A stretch of 64,000 nt of DNA, from assembly GCF_041081105.1 (NCBI RefSeq), contig NZ_CP163528.1, positions 620,001 through 684,000 on the forward strand, in the 5' to 3' direction. Below, piece after piece: positions 8,667 to 17,859 of this stretch (within the stretch, counting starts at the first letter, position 1; each line of letters starts with the position of its first letter). A program made the translations under genes and the position numbers. Source of the DNA: Promicromonospora sp. Populi. GTDB lineage: Bacteria; Actinomycetota; Actinomycetes; Actinomycetales; Cellulomonadaceae. The notes below the pieces were generated by a model that worked only from the letters and a program-made list of their open reading frames with translations, did not search any database and was not told where the DNA came from.

Positions 8667-8709
8667 CCGGCCCGGCGGAGTGCGCCCTGACCGGCCCGGC
8701 GGAGTGCGC
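8663..8709 (+). repeat. two tandem copies of a 24-bp unit
   Basis: A 23-nt GC-rich unit beginning CTGACCGGCCCGGCGGAGTG occurs at 8663-8685 and again at 8687-8709, right at the stop codon of the HxlR gene. It probably arose by slippage and has no obvious function. Confidence 0.7.
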
Positions 8710-8743
8710 TCAGGCCGGGCCGGGGTGCGACCGGGCCGGGAGA

Positions 8744-8785
8744 CCAGTGAGGTGGTACCGCCGTCGGGCGGAACCACCTCACTGG
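8744..8785. terminator. strong bidirectional hairpin
   Basis: CCAGTGAGGTGGT at 8744-8756 pairs with ACCACCTCACTGG at 8773-8785, and the inner CCGCC/GGCGG extends the stem. It lies between the convergent HxlR gene and the secreted-protein gene. There is no T-run, as is common in high-GC actinobacteria. Confidence 0.75.
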
Positions 8786-8812
8786 AGATGAGCGGGCACT
8801 ACACGGGCAGGG

Positions 8813-9379
8813 TCAGTACGCCCGGAAGGTCTCGACAGTCCTGGCGGCGTAGTCGTACATCCACCACCGGTCCTGGTCGATCGTGCTGATATCGGCGTCG
8901 AGCTCCAGGTCCCGAACGGCCCACGTGCCGGACCCGCCGGCGTAGGCGTAGTCGTACCGGTTGACGTACACCCGCGTCGAGAACGTGGCGTTCTTGTCCG
9001 GGTCGCTGCCCGTGCGGATACGACGCACGTCGACACGGGTGTAGAGCGGGGTGCCGTCGTGGCTACCCAGGCTGAACGACACCGCGCCCCCTACCAGCAG
9101 CTTGTGGTTGCAGCGCACCTTGCCCTTGACCGTGACGTAGCCCGGCAGGTTCTTGGCGGCGATCGCGTACACGTCGACGCGGCAGCGCGCCTCGACGTAG
9201 CGGTCCTGCGTCGGCACGTAGTACGTGTCGCGCACGACAAGGTCGTCCTCCCAGGCAGCGGCGCTCGCGGGTGCCGCGAGGCCGACCGAGAGTGCGGTGC
9301 CGAGAGCGAGAGCGCCGGCCAGCAGAGCTGCGGCGCGCCGCCCGGTCCGGGTGGTCATTACCTTGTGGTTCTCTTTCAT
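8813..9379 (-). CDS. secreted protein of unknown function
   Basis: The product is 188 residues. A typical Sec signal peptide has a long alanine/leucine-rich core, with likely cleavage after APASA near residue 41. The mature protein is rich in tyrosine and arginine, probably beta-rich, and has two cysteines that could form a disulfide. I do not recognise a family. The ATG at 9379 has GGAG at 5-nt spacing. It is flanked on both sides by long hairpins and seems monocistronic. Confidence 0.75.
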   Translation of the reverse strand: MKENHKVMTTRTGRRAAALLAGALALGTALSVGLAAPASAAAWEDDLVVRDTYYVPTQDRYVEARCRVDVYAIAAKNLPGYVTVKGKVRCNHKLLVGGAVSFSLGSHDGTPLYTRVDVRRIRTGSDPDKNATFSTRVYVNRYDYAYAGGSGTWAVRDLELDADISTIDQDRWWMYDYAARTVETFRAY

Positions 9380-9517
9380 AGAGACTCCAGATGCTGAGGT
9401 GAGCCCGAGTCCGGGCTACACCTTGGAGTCTCCGGCATCCGGGAGTATCCGATGAGCCGAGACGAGCAAAACGCGCGGAGTTCACCCAAACCATCACCCG
9501 CCCCGTTGGACCGGGAA

Positions 9518-9593
9518 AGGTCCGCCACGATCAAGCGCTTGTGCATGCTTCTGGCCGCAAAGCCATGCACAACCGCTTGATCGTGGCGGACCT
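9518..9593. terminator. 30-bp long-stem inverted repeat
   Basis: The arm at 9518-9547 pairs with 9564-9593. Both 20-nt outer arms (AGGTCCGCCACGATCAAGCG and its complement) are perfect, then one mismatch precedes a further 9 bp around TTGTGCATG. It follows the stop codon of the gene ending at 9600 on the minus strand by 7 nt, which suggests a terminator, but the stem is unusually long. Confidence 0.65.
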
Positions 9594-9599
9594 ATCCGC

Positions 9600-11954
9600 C
9601 TACCTCGTCATCAGGCGGTATTGGGCCGCTACCTCCCTTGGGGTCGCCGCCTTGTCCAGGAGCTGGATCGTGTCCATGCTGCAGTTGCAGGGGTTCCGCT
9701 CCTGCGTGTCCTGCGGGAAGCTGCCGCCGATCTTGATCCCGCGCGGCGTCGTGTCCGACGAGCCCGAGCCGTCCACCTGCCACGGGTCGCCGGCGACCGT
9801 GTAGAAGCCCGGCACCCGCTCACCGTTCCGGTACAGGGCCATGCGACCGGTCGCGTAGTCGAACGTCGCGGCCAGGTGCACCCACTCGTCCTGCGGCAGC
9901 AGGGTGCGCCAGTCCTCGTGCGCGGCGAAGGTCTGCGACGCACCGCCGTCGATCCGTCGGCCGAGGGCGACCAGCCGCAGCTCGCCGTCCACCTCGATGA
10001 TCTCCAGCAGCGCTCGGACGCCGTGCCCGTCGGAGTCGCCGCTGAGCACACCCGCCAGGCCCACGGCGTTGTAGAGGTCGTCCGGGTCGGCGGTGGTGGA
10101 GTTCGGGCTCGGGTTCTGGCCGGTCATCTTGACCCAGCCCATCACCGTGATCCCGTCCACGCCGGCCAGCCTGGACAGGGTGGGCACCCCGGCCGCGTTG
10201 AACACCCCTGCCTTCCAGTCGTCGTTGCCGGCCTCCAGGGGGTTCACCTGCCCGAGCTGGATGGAGTTGTTGCTGCCCGGGTAGGCGCCGTCGGCGACCC
10301 GCATGTCCTCCCCGCCGTTGATCAGGTTCAGGTAGGTGCGCGACGCGCCGCGGTCGATCTCGACGGACCCGTTCTGCTGGAACGGGTGCTCGAAGTCGTA
10401 GAAGCTCACCGAGCTGCCCTGCAGCGAGCGGGTGACGTCCTGCGGCACCGGAGCCTTGATCGTGTCTACGACCTTCCAGATCTTCCCGTTCGCCTTGGCG
10501 ATCAGGTAGAGGTCGCCCGCGCTGTCGCGGCCCATCCGCAGGTCGGCCCGCTCGTCACCGGTGAAGTCGGGCATCCGCTTGCGGGTGCCGTCGGTGTCGT
10601 ACAGCGCGAGCTCGTACATCTGGGCCTCGGCGCGGCCGCGCCGCATCTGCGACTCCTCGGCGTAGAAGACGCGCCCCTCGACCAGGTCGGTGAACAGGTA
10701 CTTGCCCTTCAGAGCACGCAGGTCGCGGTCGTCGCCGCGGTAGACGAACCCGCCGCTGATGGCGTAGCCGCTGTCCGCGGTGCAGGACCAGCCGGGCGGC
10801 GGGTCGTGGTCGTAGGCGACGACGGGATACGTGAAGCCCAGCTCGGCGTCGTTCTCCGGGAGCGGGTAGAGGTTGCACCGGTCGGTCGAGTCGAAGACGT
10901 ACTTGCCCTCCCGGACGCCCCAGCCGAAGTTGTCCCCGGCCTGCACGTCGTAGACCGCCTCGATCGCGTGCTCGCCGATGTGGCCCAGGAGCATGCGGGC
11001 GTCGTCGTGCCGGCTTTCCTGGTCCCAGCTGAACCGGTGCGGGTCACGCATGCCGATGGCGTAGATCTCGCCCAGCGTGCCCGGCGTGTCCACGAACGGG
11101 TTCGACGGCGGAATCCCGTACGTGCCGCCCGGCCCGTTGGTGCCCGCCGGGTCGATGCGCAGGATCTTGCCCGCCGGCGTCGCCCGGTCCTGCGGCACAC
11201 CCGTGCCGACGCCGATGCCGCCGTCGCCTACCGCGAGGTAGAGCAGGCCGTAGTCCTCGTCGCCCGGCCGCGCCGTCGGGTTGAAGTCGATCTGCTGGAT
11301 CGCGTGCACCTGGCCGGCGAAGCCCAGGCGCAGCACCTCCCGGCTCGTCCCGGTGAAGACGTCGGCGGACGGGTCGTCCGCCACCCACTCGGTCACCACG
11401 GAGTGCAGGAAGGTCGGGTTCTGCGGTGGGTAGGTGGTGGGGTCCGACGGCGGCCCTGCGTTGCCGGGGCGCTCGGAGTGCACCGTGTAGAAGGTGCCGT
11501 TGTCCTCGAAGTCCGGGTGGAACGCCGCGAACCCGAACCCGCTGCCCATACCGCGTCCCGAGAAGAACTCGGGGGCGAACCGGGCGGCTACGTCCAGGTA
11601 GACCTGTGGTTCGCCGCCGTCCTGAACGAAGTACAGCGGGCCGTTCAGGTCCGGCACGTAGGTGCGGCCCGAACCGTCGGGCAGCTCGCCGAGGGCGTTG
11701 ATGCGGGCGTGCCGCATCAGCCGGCGGTCGATGGGCGCCGGGATGGGCTCCGTCTTCGGGAACTGGGCGTATTCCTGGAGCACGAGGCCCAGCGTGGACT
11801 GGATCTCCTCGGGCGCGGGGTCGGTGATCGGGCCGGTCTCGGCCGTCGCGGCCGGTGTCGCCGTCGCTAGCGTCGCCGTGGTCAGCCCGGCCAGCGCGGT
11901 GGCGGTGATCGCCACCGCGGCGACCGCCGACCGCCATCGTCTTCTGGTGCTCAT
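9600..11954 (-). CDS. secreted PQQ-type sugar dehydrogenase-like protein with LamG domain
   Basis: The product is 784 residues with a signal peptide (cleavage near ATAETG). The main domain resembles soluble glucose/sorbosone dehydrogenase beta-propellers: LYLAVGDGG, GKILRIDP, then NPFVDTPGTLGEIYAIGMRD. The C-terminal quarter is LamG/concanavalin-like (WVHLAATFDYATGRMALYRNG), suggesting glycan binding. It probably oxidises or binds a sugar outside the cell; use of PQQ is inferred from the family. The start at 11954 has a perfect AGGAGG, better than longer in-frame starts. It lies just downstream of a ThuA-like gene on the same strand. Confidence 0.85.
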   Translation of the reverse strand: MSTRRRWRSAVAAVAITATALAGLTTATLATATPAATAETGPITDPAPEEIQSTLGLVLQEYAQFPKTEPIPAPIDRRLMRHARINALGELPDGSGRTYVPDLNGPLYFVQDGGEPQVYLDVAARFAPEFFSGRGMGSGFGFAAFHPDFEDNGTFYTVHSERPGNAGPPSDPTTYPPQNPTFLHSVVTEWVADDPSADVFTGTSREVLRLGFAGQVHAIQQIDFNPTARPGDEDYGLLYLAVGDGGIGVGTGVPQDRATPAGKILRIDPAGTNGPGGTYGIPPSNPFVDTPGTLGEIYAIGMRDPHRFSWDQESRHDDARMLLGHIGEHAIEAVYDVQAGDNFGWGVREGKYVFDSTDRCNLYPLPENDAELGFTYPVVAYDHDPPPGWSCTADSGYAISGGFVYRGDDRDLRALKGKYLFTDLVEGRVFYAEESQMRRGRAEAQMYELALYDTDGTRKRMPDFTGDERADLRMGRDSAGDLYLIAKANGKIWKVVDTIKAPVPQDVTRSLQGSSVSFYDFEHPFQQNGSVEIDRGASRTYLNLINGGEDMRVADGAYPGSNNSIQLGQVNPLEAGNDDWKAGVFNAAGVPTLSRLAGVDGITVMGWVKMTGQNPSPNSTTADPDDLYNAVGLAGVLSGDSDGHGVRALLEIIEVDGELRLVALGRRIDGGASQTFAAHEDWRTLLPQDEWVHLAATFDYATGRMALYRNGERVPGFYTVAGDPWQVDGSGSSDTTPRGIKIGGSFPQDTQERNPCNCSMDTIQLLDKAATPREVAAQYRLMTR

Positions 11955-12033
11955 GGTGCCTCCTGGGGATGTCGTCGTCATAGCGGAGTGCATGGCGGAG
12001 TGCATGGCTTGCGGAGCGGTTCGCGGGAGTGCG

Positions 12034-13059
12034 TCACCGGCAGAAGGGCTGCGCCCCGGCCGCGCTGAGGATGCCGCCAACCACGTGCGTCTCGAACGAC
12101 CCGGCGCCCTCCAGCGTCGAGTCCTCGGTCCAGGCCGCCGGGTCGTGGCCGAGCGAGGTGATCCACGCGCGACCGCCGTCGTAGTACTGGCACCACGAGA
12201 CCGGGTGGTCTCCCTCGTGCCCGGGATGGCCGTTGAACCCCGGCGCGTCGCCGATGGTGTCGGTGTTCACCTCGGCCAGGAACCGCACGCCCGTGGGGAA
12301 GGGCTCGAGGTTGTACCACTCGTCGCGGAAGTCCCACCGGCGCGGCAGGTCGCGTGTCGAGGCGTCGCGGCGGCTGATCGTCACCACCTCGCCGTCCCGG
12401 TGCGGGCCGTGGTCGTAGAAGTTGGCGCCGCCGAGCAGCCCCTGGAACCACGGCCAGTGGTACATCGCGCCCAGCGTGTTGTGGATCGCCACGAAGCCGC
12501 CGCCCGACCGGACGTACTGCAGCAGGGCGGTCTGGGACGCGTCGTCGAGCATGGTGCGCGAGTTGCTGAGGAACACCACGGCGTCGTACGGCGCGAGCTT
12601 GGCCGGGGCGTCGAGCTGGCGCACGTCCTCGGTCCAGTCCACCTCGAACCCGTACTCCTGCCCCCACCGGATCACGGCGTTCTGCGCGACGTGCGCCGAG
12701 GTGAGCGGCGGGTTCATCCCGGCGGGCAGCAGCGGCCCGAGGTGGGCGTGCCGGGAGACGCCGGTGGCGGTGAAGACGAGCACGCGCACCCGGCCGTCGT
12801 CGGTCCGGGGCAGGTCCCAGTCGTTGTAGCAGTCCGAGTCCGTGCCGCGGCAGACGCCGTAGTCGGCGACCTTGTCCTGGTACGTGTTCTGCGACGATCC
12901 GCCCTGGCCGGCTGCGGTGGCTTGGTCAGCGGACGACGGCGCGCCGCGCGTGGCCGGCGCGAGGTGCAGGCCGGCCAAGAGGGCGGCGAGGATCGCGAGG
13001 CCGAGCACGACCTGCCCCGCACCACCGATCGACTTTCCGAGCGTGTTCCTGAACGACAT
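12034..13059 (-). CDS. secreted/membrane ThuA-like domain protein
   Basis: The product is 341 residues with one hydrophobic segment near residues 13-34 (signal anchor or signal peptide). The ThuA-like, glutamine-amidotransferase-fold domain follows: VLVFTATGVSRHAHL, YDAVVFLSNSRTMLDD, GGGFVAIHNTLGAMYHWPWF and WITSLGHDPAAW. In bacteria this domain is linked to trehalose or other sugar use. AAGGAG before the ATG at 13059 decides the start. It is paired with the sugar-dehydrogenase-like gene downstream; together they look like an extracellular carbohydrate module. Confidence 0.85.
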   Translation of the reverse strand: MSFRNTLGKSIGGAGQVVLGLAILAALLAGLHLAPATRGAPSSADQATAAGQGGSSQNTYQDKVADYGVCRGTDSDCYNDWDLPRTDDGRVRVLVFTATGVSRHAHLGPLLPAGMNPPLTSAHVAQNAVIRWGQEYGFEVDWTEDVRQLDAPAKLAPYDAVVFLSNSRTMLDDASQTALLQYVRSGGGFVAIHNTLGAMYHWPWFQGLLGGANFYDHGPHRDGEVVTISRRDASTRDLPRRWDFRDEWYNLEPFPTGVRFLAEVNTDTIGDAPGFNGHPGHEGDHPVSWCQYYDGGRAWITSLGHDPAAWTEDSTLEGAGSFETHVVGGILSAAGAQPFCR

Positions 13060-13120
13060 GACGGTTCTCCTTTGAACGGTCACCGGAGACAAGCTGTTGG
13101 TTGCCCACAACAGAGGGGGT

Positions 13121-13861
13121 TTACCGGGCCTCCTTTGGGCGGCCGCCCAGGTAGAGCTGGGCCAGGCGGGGATCCGCTAGGAGGTCCGGGGCTGGGCCCG
13201 TGATGTGGACGCGGCCCAGGTCTAGTACGCAGCCGATGTCTGCCGACTCCAGCGCTCGCCGCGCGTTCTGCTCCACGAGCAGCACCGCGGTGCCGGCGTC
13301 GCGCATGCGCTGCACCTGCTCGAACACGATGGCCGTCGCCTTGGGGTCGAGCCCCATGGAGGGCTCGTCCAGGAGCACCACCTTGGGCCGCACCATCAGC
13401 GAGCGGGCGAACTCGACCTGCTTCTGCTGCCCGCCCGACAGCGCGCCGGCCAGCGCCGACCAGCGCTCGCCGACCAGCGGGAACAGGCTGGTGACGAACT
13501 CGGTGCGCTCGGCGACCAGCGCCTTGTCGTGCACGGTGTAGGCGCCGAGCAGCACGTTCTCGGCGACCGTCATCTCGGGGAACACGCTGTGCCCCTGCGG
13601 CACGTGGGACAGCCCGGCGGCCAGGAGCTGCTGCGGCGTGCGCCCGGTCAGGTCCACGCCGTCGACCACCACCTGCCCGGCGCGCGGCTTGAGCAGACCG
13701 CTGGCCACCTTGAGCACCGTCGACTTGCCGGCGCCGTTCGGCCCCACGAGGCAGACCACGCTGGACGGCGCGACCGACACGGACAGCCCGCGCAGCACGA
13801 GGGCGGCGCGGCCGTAGCCGGCCTCGATGTCGGTCAGCCGGAGAAGGGGTTCAGACGCCAA
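13121..13861 (-). CDS. livF: branched-chain amino acid-type ABC transporter ATPase (LivF)
   Basis: The product is 246 residues. Walker A is GPNGAGKST, the signature is LSGGQQKQ and Walker B is VVLLDEPSMGLD. LivF-like features such as LSHVPQGHSVFPEMTVAENV are present. The start is a TTG at 13861, supported by GGAGG at 6-nt spacing, and overlaps the end of livG by 11 nt. It is the last gene of the transporter operon. Confidence 0.92.
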   Translation of the reverse strand: MASEPLLRLTDIEAGYGRAALVLRGLSVSVAPSSVVCLVGPNGAGKSTVLKVASGLLKPRAGQVVVDGVDLTGRTPQQLLAAGLSHVPQGHSVFPEMTVAENVLLGAYTVHDKALVAERTEFVTSLFPLVGERWSALAGALSGGQQKQVEFARSLMVRPKVVLLDEPSMGLDPKATAIVFEQVQRMRDAGTAVLLVEQNARRALESADIGCVLDLGRVHITGPAPDLLADPRLAQLYLGGRPKEAR

Positions 13862-14594
13862 GGTAAGCCTCCAGGACCAGAGGGTCGTCCTGCACGACGG
13901 CGGGAGTGCCCGCCGCTATCGGCCGGCCCCGGTCGAACACGACCACGTGGTCGCTCAGGCCCATCACGAGCTCCATGTTGTGCTCCACGATGATGAAGGT
14001 GCGGCCCTCGGCGTTGAGCTCGCGCACCAGGTCGGCGATGCGGTCCACGAGCGCGGGGTTCACGCCGCCGGCGGGCTCGTCGAGCATGATCGTGTGCGGG
14101 TCGCCCATGAGCACCCCCGCGAGCTCCAGCAGCTTCTGCTGGCCGTAGGAGATGTCGCGCGCCTCGGCGTGCTCCAGGTGGTCGATGCCGACGCGGGCCA
14201 GCAGCTCGCGGGCGCGGGCGACGTCGGCGGGGTTGCGCATACCCCGCAGGCGCTCAAGCAGGCCGTGGGGCTGCACCGCGACCAGCACGTTGTCCAGCAC
14301 GGTGAGCCGGGGAAAGATGCGGCAGAGCTGGAAGCTGCGGCCGATCCCGGACCGGGCGATCCGGTGCGGCGCGAGTCCGGTCACGTCGCGGCCGGCGTAG
14401 GTCACGGTGCCGGCGTCGGGCTTGATCATGCCGGTGACGCAGTTGAAGAACGTCGTCTTGCCGGAGCCGTTGGGGCCGATGAGGGCGTTGATCTTGCCCT
14501 CGTGGAAGGTGACGGAGGCGCCGTCGATGGCGCGGACGCCGCCGAACGACTTGGTCAGGTCCGTCGTCGTGACGGAACCGGTCGGATCGGTCAT
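13851..14594 (-). CDS. livG: branched-chain amino acid-type ABC transporter ATPase (LivG)
   Basis: The product is 247 residues. Walker A is GPNGSGKTT. The LivG-type Q-loop region IGRSFQLCRIFPRLTVLDNV and Walker B IMLDEPAGGVNP are present. The signature motif is altered: YGQQKLLELAG stands in place of SGGQ, common in this subfamily. It overlaps livM by 4 nt and livF by 11 nt, showing one operon. Confidence 0.92.
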   Translation of the reverse strand: MTDPTGSVTTTDLTKSFGGVRAIDGASVTFHEGKINALIGPNGSGKTTFFNCVTGMIKPDAGTVTYAGRDVTGLAPHRIARSGIGRSFQLCRIFPRLTVLDNVLVAVQPHGLLERLRGMRNPADVARARELLARVGIDHLEHAEARDISYGQQKLLELAGVLMGDPHTIMLDEPAGGVNPALVDRIADLVRELNAEGRTFIIVEHNMELVMGLSDHVVVFDRGRPIAAGTPAVVQDDPLVLEAYLGV

Positions 14595-15649
14595 GGTGTC
14601 GCCTCCTCGCGCTGCTTGGCCAGGTCCTCGGCGCTCACCTCGCGGATCGACGCCGCGTGACGGCGCCGGTTCACGAGCGAGGTCAGCGCCGGGATCACGC
14701 CGTCGGGCATGAACAGGACGACCAGGCCGAGCAGGATGCCGGTGGCGACCAGGTGGAACTGTGTGTCGCCGTACTGCGACTTGAACACCTCGACCGCGTA
14801 GCCGACGACGACGGCGCCCAGCAGCGGGCCGAAGAGGCTACGCACACCGCCGAGCAGCGACATGAGCACCATGTAGGTGCCGACCAGGATCGAGAACTGG
14901 AAGATCGGGTCGAGGTAGCCGAACCACAGCGCGTACAGGCCGCCGCCGAGCGCGGTGAAGAACGCGCTCACCACGAGCGCCGTCAGCTTGTAGGCAAAGG
15001 TGGGCACGCCGAGCGCCTGGGCCTTGTCCTCGTCCTCCCGGATGGCCTTGAGGCCCGCGCCGAGCCGGGACCGCTCGATCGCCCACCAGGTGAGCAGGGC
15101 CAGCGCGAGGAGCGCGGCGTGCAGGTAGAAGAACCGCTCGTGCTGCTCGGGCCGCAGCACCTCGGGGCCGAACGGTCGCGGCACGCGCAGCCCGCCCGAG
15201 CCGCCGGTGAACGTGGCCCAGCTCTGGAAGCTGAGCTGCAGGATGAGCACCAGGGCGATGGAGACGATGACGAACGACGCCCCGCGCACCCGCAGCGACG
15301 CGATGCCCACGGGGATCGCGATGAGCGCGACGATCAGGCCGCCCGCCACGAGCGCGAGCCACGGGTCGAGCCCGGTGCGGAGGATGAGCAGCGCCGTCGC
15401 GTACCCGCCGAGACCCGAGTAGGCGGCGTGGCCCAGCGAGATGTACCCGGTGAACCCGCCCACCAGGTTCCAGGAGGTCGCGAGCACGGCGTAGCTCAGG
15501 ATCACCACGCCGACGGACAGGATGAACGGGTCGGGGGCCAGCGAGGGGAACAGCAGCACCACCGCGACGAGGGCGAGCAGGGCCGCGATCCGGGTCACGC
15601 GCGCCGTCGTCGGGCGCACTGCTGGGGTGGCGCTAGAAGCGTTGGGCAA
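14591..15649 (-). CDS. livM: branched-chain amino acid-type ABC permease (LivM)
   Basis: The product is 352 residues with about ten hydrophobic segments. The family stretch SLGHAAYSGLGGYATALL is near residue 70, and the cytoplasmic coupling motif IREDEDKAQALGV is near residue 200. The TTG start is preceded by GGAGG at 5-nt spacing. It overlaps livH by 17 nt. Confidence 0.92.
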   Translation of the reverse strand: MPNASSATPAVRPTTARVTRIAALLALVAVVLLFPSLAPDPFILSVGVVILSYAVLATSWNLVGGFTGYISLGHAAYSGLGGYATALLILRTGLDPWLALVAGGLIVALIAIPVGIASLRVRGASFVIVSIALVLILQLSFQSWATFTGGSGGLRVPRPFGPEVLRPEQHERFFYLHAALLALALLTWWAIERSRLGAGLKAIREDEDKAQALGVPTFAYKLTALVVSAFFTALGGGLYALWFGYLDPIFQFSILVGTYMVLMSLLGGVRSLFGPLLGAVVVGYAVEVFKSQYGDTQFHLVATGILLGLVVLFMPDGVIPALTSLVNRRRHAASIREVSAEDLAKQREEATP

Positions 15650-16517
15650 GGCGACCTCCGAAGAATCCCTGCGGGCGGATCATGAGGGTCACGAACAGGG
15701 CGAGATAGAAGACGGTCTGCGCCCAGGTGGTGCCGAGCGGCACCTGCAGCAGGCTCGCGGCCACACCCAGCAGGAGGGCCGCGATCGCGGCCCCGGGAAT
15801 GCTGCCCAGCCCGCCGACGACGATGATCGCCATCAGCGGACCGATCCAGTGCCAGTGCAGCGACGGATAGATCGTGTAGTCGAGCGCGAGCGCCGTGCCG
15901 CCGATCGCGGCGGTGGCCAGGCCCAGCCCGAAGCCGAGCCCGGCCACGCGGTCGGTGTCGATGCCGACCAGGCGTGCCGCCTCGGGGTGCTGGGTGGTGG
16001 CGCGCAGCGCCCGGCCGAACGAGGTCTTGCGCAGGATCAGGTACAGCGCCCCCAGCGAGATCGCCGCGAGGGCGAACGCGATCAGCTTGACGACGGCGAT
16101 GCTGACTCCGCCCAGCTCGATGCTGGCGCTGGAGTAGTCGAGCTGGACCCGGCGCTGAGTGCCGGACCAGACGAACCCGAGCAGGCCCTCGATGGTCAGG
16201 GCGACGGCGAACGTCAGCAGCACCGACATCGTCGTGAGGCTGATCGGCCGCAGCCGGGAGACCAGGAACCGCTGCATGCCGTACCCGACCACAAAGAACA
16301 GCGGCACGGTGATGACCAGCGACAGCAGCGGGTCCAGGCCGGAGGTCTCGTGGAAGTACCAGGCAAGATAGGCGGCGAGGATCAGGAACGCGGAGTGCGC
16401 GATCATGACCACCCGCATCACGCCGAAGTACAGCGTCAGGCCCGCGGCCAGGAGGGCGTAGAGCCCGCCGAGCAAGATCCCCAGCACCAGGCTCTGCGCG
16501 AACAGGTCGCCGGTCAT
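15633..16517 (-). CDS. livH: branched-chain amino acid-type ABC permease (LivH)
   Basis: The product is 294 residues, strongly hydrophobic. It shows LivH features, such as LGILLGGLYALLAAGLTLYFGV at the N-terminus (split by the first membrane helix) and the coupling loop around RATTQHPEAARLVGIDTDR. It lies 4 nt after the binding-protein gene. Confidence 0.92.
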   Translation of the reverse strand: MTGDLFAQSLVLGILLGGLYALLAAGLTLYFGVMRVVMIAHSAFLILAAYLAWYFHETSGLDPLLSLVITVPLFFVVGYGMQRFLVSRLRPISLTTMSVLLTFAVALTIEGLLGFVWSGTQRRVQLDYSSASIELGGVSIAVVKLIAFALAAISLGALYLILRKTSFGRALRATTQHPEAARLVGIDTDRVAGLGFGLGLATAAIGGTALALDYTIYPSLHWHWIGPLMAIIVVGGLGSIPGAAIAALLLGVAASLLQVPLGTTWAQTVFYLALFVTLMIRPQGFFGGRLAQRF

Positions 16518-16521
16518 GCGA

Positions 16522-17751
16522 TCACCATTCGGGCTTCGGGTGGATGAGCTCGGCTTCCGCGACGTCCTCCGGCAGCACGATCTTGATCTCGCCGTCGACG
16601 TACTGCTGGATGAGGTGGGCGCTCTGCGGCCGGCCCTCCGCGTCCCAGCTGAGTGCGCCGACCACCGTCTCCACCTCGTTGCTGTGCAGCCAGTCGATGA
16701 GCTGGGTCTGGCACTCCGGCGACGGGTCGGCGCAGCCGACGGCCTCCACCGCTGCCGCGACCACCTGGCCCGTGGTCCAGGCGTTTGCCTCGTCCTCGGC
16801 CGGGGGCGTGCCGTGCTCGGCCTCGTAGGCCTCCACGAACTCCTGGTTCGACGGGTAGGGCGCCGTCGGGGTGTAACCGGTGGGGGCGAGGATGCCCTCG
16901 GTCTTCTCGCCGATCGCGGCGGGGAACTCGGCGTTTGTCGGCGCCCCGGAGATCGCGGCCATCTCGGGCTGGTAGCCCTGCTGCTGCAGCGCGACGACGA
17001 GGTTCACCCCGTCCTGGTACTGCGACCCGACGATGAGCAGGTCCGCTTCTGAGTCCGCGATCTCGGCGGCGATGCCGCTGAAGTCCGTGGTGTTGGGCGG
17101 GTAGACCTCGTCGACCACCACCTCGATGCCCTCCGCCGCCAGCGCGTCGCGCAGGCCGTACGCGGTGCCCTGGGCGAACGGGTCGTCCATGGAGGCCACG
17201 GCGATCGTCTCGGGCCGCTCGCCGGTGGGCAGGGCGAGGATGTACTCGGCGAGGTGGGCGTAGTGGTCGTCGGCGATGGCCGGCGCGGCGTAGAACAGGT
17301 TGGTGAACCCCTGCTCGAACACCTCGGCGGCGGCGCCCGCGGGCTCCACGAACAGGAACCCGTAGTCCTGCGCCACCTGGGCCGCCGGCACCACGAGCCG
17401 GGTCGAGAACGGCCCGAAGACGAGGTCGACGCCGTCCTGGTTGATGAGCCGCTCGTAGTCGGAGGCGACGCGGTCCGCGTTGGACTGGTCGTCGACGATG
17501 ACCAGCTCCACCTGCCGGCCCAGCAGGCCGCCGTTCTCGTTCACGTGCGCGGCCCACGCCTCGTAGCCGCGCTGCACACCCTTGCCCGGCTCGGCGAAGT
17601 CACCGGTCAGGGGCAGCGAGACACCGACGACGATCGGGTCGTCCGGGCCGGCTGTCTCGCCGCTCTGATCGGGGCTCGCCAGGCACGCCGACAGGGTCAG
17701 CGCAGTGGTCGCGCCAATAACCGCTACCGTCAGTCCTCTGGTTGCTCTCAT
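16522..17751 (-). CDS. ABC transporter substrate-binding lipoprotein (LivJ/AmiC type)
   Basis: The product is 409 residues. A signal peptide ends in the lipobox LSAC near residue 24, and the two-lobe periplasmic-binding fold begins VVGVSLPLTGDFAEPGKGVQRG. This family binds branched-chain amino acids, amides, urea or aromatic compounds; the ligand cannot be told from sequence. AAAGGAG before the ATG at 17751 decides the start. It is the first gene of the transporter operon. LacI-type operator sequences lie 17-43 nt upstream of the start codon, so the divergent LacI regulator likely controls it. Confidence 0.92.
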   Translation of the reverse strand: MRATRGLTVAVIGATTALTLSACLASPDQSGETAGPDDPIVVGVSLPLTGDFAEPGKGVQRGYEAWAAHVNENGGLLGRQVELVIVDDQSNADRVASDYERLINQDGVDLVFGPFSTRLVVPAAQVAQDYGFLFVEPAGAAAEVFEQGFTNLFYAAPAIADDHYAHLAEYILALPTGERPETIAVASMDDPFAQGTAYGLRDALAAEGIEVVVDEVYPPNTTDFSGIAAEIADSEADLLIVGSQYQDGVNLVVALQQQGYQPEMAAISGAPTNAEFPAAIGEKTEGILAPTGYTPTAPYPSNQEFVEAYEAEHGTPPAEDEANAWTTGQVVAAAVEAVGCADPSPECQTQLIDWLHSNEVETVVGALSWDAEGRPQSAHLIQQYVDGEIKIVLPEDVAEAELIHPKPEW

Positions 17752-17767
17752 GACTCCACTCCTTTGT

Positions 17768-17794
17768 GGCAAGCGCTTCCCGTAACCGCTTACG
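17768..17794. promoter_or_regulatory. two LacI-type operator-like sites
   Basis: GGCAAGCGCTTCCC (17768-17781) contains the palindrome AAGCGCTT, and CGTAACCGCTTACG (17781-17794) is a second inverted repeat. Both resemble LacI-family operators with a central CG. They lie between the binding-protein gene and the divergent lacI-type gene. Confidence 0.7.
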
Positions 17795-17859
17795 GCACTC
17801 TAGGAACATGGGGCACCTGGTGACAAGGGCCTGGGGATTATCTGTGGGGAGGAGATCTC

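Noticed and set aside
9621..11870. 749-codon plus-strand frame
   Set aside because: Low-complexity Arg/Val-rich shadow of the secreted dehydrogenase-like gene.
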